8,924 nt of DNA from Clostridiales bacterium UBA4039 (lineage in GTDB: Bacteria; Bacillota; Clostridia; Lachnospirales; Vallitaleaceae). The DNA is taken from positions 1 to 8,924 of the forward strand of contig DGAD01000024.1 in NCBI GenBank assembly GCA_002382805.1, given 5' to 3'. The notes below the pieces were generated by a model, which was not told the origin of the DNA, made no database searches, and worked only from the letters and a program-made list of their open reading frames with translations. How positions within the stretch are numbered: position 1 is the first letter of the stretch; every line of letters starts with the position of its first letter. Made by a program: the position numbers and the translations under genes. Of the stretch, positions 6,585 through 8,924 are shown piece by piece.

Positions 6585-7461
6585 TTTTAGGTCCCCCTTC
6601 AATGACACGAATCAAACCTTTGCCTAAAGTTTTATTGCCGCCCATTTGAATAATTTTAATTTTTTGAACGATATTTTGCAATAACACATGTGGATTAATG
6701 TTTTGATTCATGACTTGTTCTATCTCCTGGACATCCATAAATGTATAGAAAATACTTTCACTTGGTACATATTCTTCTGTAAAAAGATGCCCTTCTTTAG
6801 CTATTCCACATTCATCATCAATTTCTATTCGTGTGTTCACTTCAGTGCACATTTCCACAAAATACTTAAAATCATTATCACTAATAATCACCGGATCCTT
6901 CATATGAGCTTCCAATGTTCCTAGATGCTTTTTTATTTCCCGAAAAATTTTATCCATTCCTGCTTTCATTTTTTCCATACAAAATTCATGCTCTTCTAAA
7001 AAAATGTTTTTATCAGAGTCCGTCTCATAAAAAGGGATATATTGCCCCTCTTTTAATAGATTGGTCATTTCTTCCAAGTGGTTGATATTCATTTGCTCTT
7101 GCATCAGGTTTTCTATATCTGTTATAAAACGTTGTAAGACATAGGGACATGTTATCCATCGAAATATACCTTCTCTTGTCTTTACAGGAAAAAAGAGAAT
7201 TCTTGCATCAAAAAAAAGTAAGCTCCCTGCATGTGCCTCGTTACTATTTTCATCTTCACCAAATATGGCTTTATTATTATTTTGAGAAGCACCTTTTTCA
7301 CTTCGAGCATAATGACTTCTAAAAGCTCCTTTGATACCGGAGGCTTCGATAATTGGAAAACTTGTATGCCTCTCTCGTTGTATAGGCATCTTAATGTAGC
7401 CAAGGTCTTGACCACTACCAATATGTAAAGGTGTTGCACATTTATAGAATAATATGTTCAT
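6577..7461 (-). CDS. cmr4: Cmr4 (Cas7 RAMP backbone), copy 1, catalytic Asp replaced by Lys
   Basis: A Cas7-family RAMP of 294 residues with textbook Cmr4 motifs: TPLHIGSG (10-17), MPIQRERHTSFPII (25-38), SGIKGAFRSHY (41-51), GSLLFFDARILFFPV (79-93), NTRIEIDDECGIAKEG (209-224) and the Gly-rich loop GGNKTLGKGLIRV (274-286). The residue just before MPIQR is Lys24 (codon AAG, 7390-7392), where copy 2 has Asp25 and characterised Cmr4 proteins have the catalytic Asp; the stretch from TP to IQR is equally long in both copies, so the comparison needs no gap. This copy probably cannot cut RNA, though Asp19 lies nearby. It begins with an ATG 6 nt after AGGAGG and overlaps cmr1 by 20 nt. It is likely a structural backbone subunit, or one held at a fixed place in the complex (inference). 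Confidence 0.9.
   Translation of the reverse strand: MNILFYKCATPLHIGSGQDLGYIKMPIQRERHTSFPIIEASGIKGAFRSHYARSEKGASQNNNKAIFGEDENSNEAHAGSLLFFDARILFFPVKTREGIFRWITCPYVLQRFITDIENLMQEQMNINHLEEMTNLLKEGQYIPFYETDSDKNIFLEEHEFCMEKMKAGMDKIFREIKKHLGTLEAHMKDPVIISDNDFKYFVEMCTEVNTRIEIDDECGIAKEGHLFTEEYVPSESIFYTFMDVQEIEQVMNQNINPHVLLQNIVQKIKIIQMGGNKTLGKGLIRVIEGGPKNA
6592..6599 (-). promoter_or_regulatory. Ribosome binding site deciding the ATG start of cmr5-cmr6
   Basis: AAGGGGGA, 7 nt before the ATG at 6584, sits within the last codons of the first cmr4. It lies downstream of the in-frame GTG at 6608, which argues for the ATG and a 376-residue product. Confidence 0.6.
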
Positions 7462-8191
7462 ACTCTTCCTCCTGTTTTTTTAGTTTTTGTAATAATTTTT
7501 GAGCATTATCGTTATTTCCTATAAAGCTACTGATTGTAAGGAACACCTCAGTTTTATATTTATACCCTTCTTTCACCCCTCTAAAACTTCCAATATATAT
7601 ATTTTCTTCCTTTGCTTCTTCATATGAAAAAATTGACGCATTCATGACTTCACACTCTTTATATATTGAATCATTTTCTTTTTTAAAACGAAACACATAA
7701 GTCAACTTCTCTTCCCCTAATATATTTTTCAATAGACTTTTATATCGGTCTCCTGACAAAAAAACAACCTCCTCTGCATATCTTTTATCAACCTCTCCTT
7801 TGACTTCAATAATCCTATAAACACCATTCAATTTTCTTTTTCCTTTTCCAAGTCCTCCTAACATAGATGCTCTTTGTAATGCATCTACATACTTCATAAG
7901 ATATTGTGCATCGGAATTCTTTGCACGAAAAATAAGACTAAATTTCCCGCCTTTTTCTTGAGAGGTGTTCTCTTCGTCAAACATTAAAGTATCTACTTTT
8001 GCCTTATGGGATTGTTCATCATTATCTACTGCACTTCCGAAAAGTTCATTCGCTTCTTCTTTTCCAAAAAGCTGTGTATGCCAAAATCGCATTGCTCCTT
8101 TGATTGTCGTGGCAGTAATTCTGAGATTATTGTTCCCATCATGCACTTCTCCTTTTGTAATAAATTCACAGGTTACATTGACTTTTTTCAT
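7442..8191 (-). CDS. cmr1: Cmr1-like RAMP (Cas7 group), short form
   Basis: The first operon gene encodes a 249-residue RAMP that best fits Cmr1, the Cas7-type subunit at the far end of the III-B complex, near the crRNA 3' end. Visible are the opening strand VNVTCEFITKGEVHDGNNN (4-22), the Cmr1-type helix LRITATTIKGAMRFWHTQLFG (23-43), whose IKGAMRFW is the clearest mark, ELFGSA (49-54), and a Gly-rich loop GGLGKGKRKLNG (112-123). Cmr1 proteins are commonly over 300 residues with two RAMP folds; this one is short, and its second half (about 130-249) shows little I can place, with a charged C-terminal tail. The ATG is preceded by AAGGAGGGG. No frameshift or remnant is seen downstream, where the next cmr4 begins inside its last codons. 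Cmr1 is favoured over other RAMPs by the IKGAxRFW signature and first-gene position. Confidence 0.8.
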   Translation of the reverse strand: MKKVNVTCEFITKGEVHDGNNNLRITATTIKGAMRFWHTQLFGKEEANELFGSAVDNDEQSHKAKVDTLMFDEENTSQEKGGKFSLIFRAKNSDAQYLMKYVDALQRASMLGGLGKGKRKLNGVYRIIEVKGEVDKRYAEEVVFLSGDRYKSLLKNILGEEKLTYVFRFKKENDSIYKECEVMNASIFSYEEAKEENIYIGSFRGVKEGYKYKTEVFLTISSFIGNNDNAQKLLQKLKKQEEEYEHIIL

Positions 8192-8193
8192 TG

Positions 8194-8202
8194 CCCCTCC
8201 TT
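8194..8202 (-). promoter_or_regulatory. Ribosome binding site of cmr1
   Basis: AAGGAGGGG on the minus strand, with the GGAGG core ending four nt before the ATG, fixes the start of the first operon gene. Confidence 0.7.
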
Positions 8203-8321
8203 ATTGTCATCTCTGAATATATATACATAATAATCATGGTTATAAAATATTTAGTTTTCATTTTTTGGAAATTTTTTTGTTTTAATTTTCCCTTTCCCCT
8301 CAATGTAATATATTACTTTTT

Positions 8322-8350
8322 ATTGTAACAAAGTAAACATTTAAATACAA
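8322..8350 (-). promoter_or_regulatory. Candidate promoter of the cmr operon
   Basis: On the minus strand TTGTAT (8345-8350) is followed after 17 nt by TACAAT (8322-8327), 5 of 6 matches to the -10 consensus, with TG at the extended -10 position (TGTTACAAT). The -35 is weak (3 of 6). It falls just after the hairpin at 8355-8389, where an operon promoter would be expected, and would give a 5' leader of about 120 nt before cmr1. The region is very AT-rich, so other matches exist, for example TTTACT (8332-8337) with TAATAT or TATATT. Confidence 0.4.
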
Positions 8351-8354
8351 GAAG

Positions 8355-8389
8355 AAAGCCTATCTCCATAAATAAAAGAAATAGACTTT
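8355..8389 (-). terminator. Hairpin between array and operon, probable terminator
   Basis: As minus-strand RNA, AAAGUCUAUUUC (8378-8389) pairs with GAGAUAGGCUUU (8355-8366) around an 11-nt loop. All 12 positions pair, two of them as G-U wobbles. On the plus strand those two would be C-A mismatches, so the structure fits leftward transcription. A U-rich but not uniform tract (CUUCUUGUAUUU) follows. It would end array transcripts before the operon promoter. Confidence 0.45.
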
Positions 8390-8421
8390 TCGTATTAATT
8401 TTAGATTCTTCAAAATCACAT

Positions 8422-8446
8422 AAAAAACAATACATTTTTTATGTAT
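8422..8446 (-). terminator. AT hairpin with T tract at the array trailer
   Basis: On the minus strand ATACAT, five A, ATGTAT form a 6-bp stem (8430-8446), followed by TGTTTTTTA. The stem has a single C-G pair and is weak. It lies inside the decayed repeat, so it may be a by-product of repeat decay, or a first stop signal ahead of the stronger hairpin at 8355-8389. Confidence 0.3.
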
Positions 8447-8496
8447 CTTTACTGTTCAATTTAGTTCCATATTAATAAAGAGGGTAAACCACTATA
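8428..8496 (-). repeat. Decayed terminal CRISPR repeat plus its 36-nt spacer
   Basis: Bases 8428-8460 keep three blocks of the repeat in order: CAATACAT (8428-8435), GTAT (8443-8446) and TTACTGTTCAA (8449-8459), with a 7-nt T-rich stretch replacing one base in the middle, one extra base, and a final C to T. From its end to the next repeat is exactly 36 nt (8461-8496), within the 35-37 nt spacer range of this array. This is best read as the oldest repeat-spacer unit at the trailer end. Confidence 0.65.
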
Positions 8497-8924
8497 ATTT
8501 TAATACATCGTATGTTACTGTTCAACCAAATCCCGTTCGGTTCTTAAAATTTATCTTTTCAATATTTCAATACATCCTATGTTACTGTTCAACACATGTC
8601 TCTAACTTATGAAAAACGTGACTTGAAACATTTCAATACATCCTATGTTACTGTTCAACTATTAGATTTATCGAAGAAAAAGTTGATAAGCTAGAATTTC
8701 AATACATCCTATGTTACTGTTCAACAAGAACAACAACAAGGGTGGCAATATCAATACGAAATTTCAATACATCGTATGTTACTGTTCAACTTTTTTTGAG
8801 GTTGTCAATAGCCCAAGCTCATTTTTTATTTCAATACATCGTATGTTACTGTTCAACTAACATTGAATCATAACAACTTACAATACCTTTGTCTATTTCA
8901 ATACATCGTATGTTACTGTTCAAC
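8497..8924 (-). CRISPR. CRISPR array: seven 30-nt repeats, six spacers, continues past the right edge
   Basis: On the plus strand each repeat starts ATTTCAATACATC, then G or C, then TATGTTACTGTTCAAC. Repeats start at 8497, 8564, 8630, 8696, 8761, 8828 and 8895. Spacers are 37, 36, 36, 35, 37 and 37 nt and all differ. The repeat at 8497 has one change (C to T at position 5); those at 8564, 8630 and 8696 carry C at position 14, the others G. The minus-strand repeat begins GTTGAAC and ends ATTGAAAT, matching the usual 5'-handle shape (ATTGAAA plus one base) of type I-B and III crRNAs. With the decayed left end, this suggests transcription leftward and a leader beyond the right edge. A short ACAT/ATGT stem lies in the repeat, with the variable base in its loop. 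The window ends exactly at a repeat boundary. Confidence 0.97.

Noticed and set aside
6585..6608. Upstream GTG start for the cmr5-cmr6 fusion
   Set aside because: The GTG precedes AAGGGGGA, which is well placed for the ATG at 6584; the extra eight residues are the first cmr4's C-terminal codons read in another frame.
7965..8216. Open plus-strand frames across the operon (for example 7965-8216, 2845-3039, 6688-6924)
   Set aside because: They run antisense through well-supported cmr genes, have Phe/Ser/Ile-rich compositions typical of reverse frames in AT-rich DNA, and match no family I recognise.
8192..8427. Gap between array and operon as an antisense or tracrRNA-like gene
   Set aside because: No stretch is complementary to the repeat in a tracrRNA manner, and type III systems do not use one. 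Apart from the hairpin and promoter candidates, I see only AT-rich sequence.
8527..8894. Spacer sense bias pointing to mRNA targeting
   Set aside because: Spacers at 8594-8629 and 8660-8695 look coding on the plus strand (for example MSLTYEKRDLK), but those at 8791-8827 and 8858-8894 look coding on the minus strand. With mixed signs and such short pieces, no conclusion is possible.

Overview
The window holds one compact accessory locus: a type III-B-like (Cmr) CRISPR-Cas operon of eight genes, all on the minus strand (about 8191 down to 194), flanked on both sides by CRISPR repeats of the same family. The DNA is AT-rich, with strong AGGAGG-type ribosome binding sites and Lys/Glu/Ile/Asn-rich proteins. 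This suggests a low-GC Firmicute, probably a clostridium; the species cannot be told from the window.

Layout in direction of transcription (right to left). At 8497-8924 is a CRISPR array with seven 30-nt repeats and six 35-37-nt spacers. Its left, trailer end decays into a mutated repeat (8428-8460) set exactly one spacer length (36 nt) away. Repeat polarity (minus-strand copy begins GTTGAAC and ends ATTGAAAT) and the decayed left end both suggest that the array is read leftward, with its leader outside the window. Terminator-like hairpins (8422-8446 and 8355-8389) and then a candidate promoter (8322-8350) separate array from operon. The operon is cmr1 (249 aa), a first cmr4 (294 aa), a cmr5-cmr6 fusion (376 aa), cmr2/cas10 (518 aa), cmr3 (367 aa), a Card1/Can2-like CARF nuclease (453 aa), a second cmr4 (293 aa) and a free-standing cmr5 (129 aa). 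Neighbouring genes overlap by 4-20 nt or sit 1 nt apart, so they are very probably co-transcribed and translationally coupled. At 19-193 lies the probable leader of a second array, of which only the first partial repeat (1-18) is inside the window.

How the parts work together (inference from known families): the Cmr proteins build a crRNA-guided RNA-binding complex. Cas10 lacks the N-terminal HD nuclease but keeps the GGDD cyclase motif, so target recognition would yield cyclic oligoadenylate, which would switch on the CARF nuclease encoded inside the same operon. No cas6, cas1 or cas2 is in the window; crRNA processing and adaptation must come from elsewhere.

The unusual part is the complex. 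There are two Cmr4 backbone paralogues, one keeping the catalytic Asp (D25) and one with Lys at the aligned position (K24). There are also two Cmr5/Cas11 domains, one free and one fused to Cmr6. This looks like a duplicated cmr4-cmr5 module that has diverged, giving a possible heteromeric type III-B variant.
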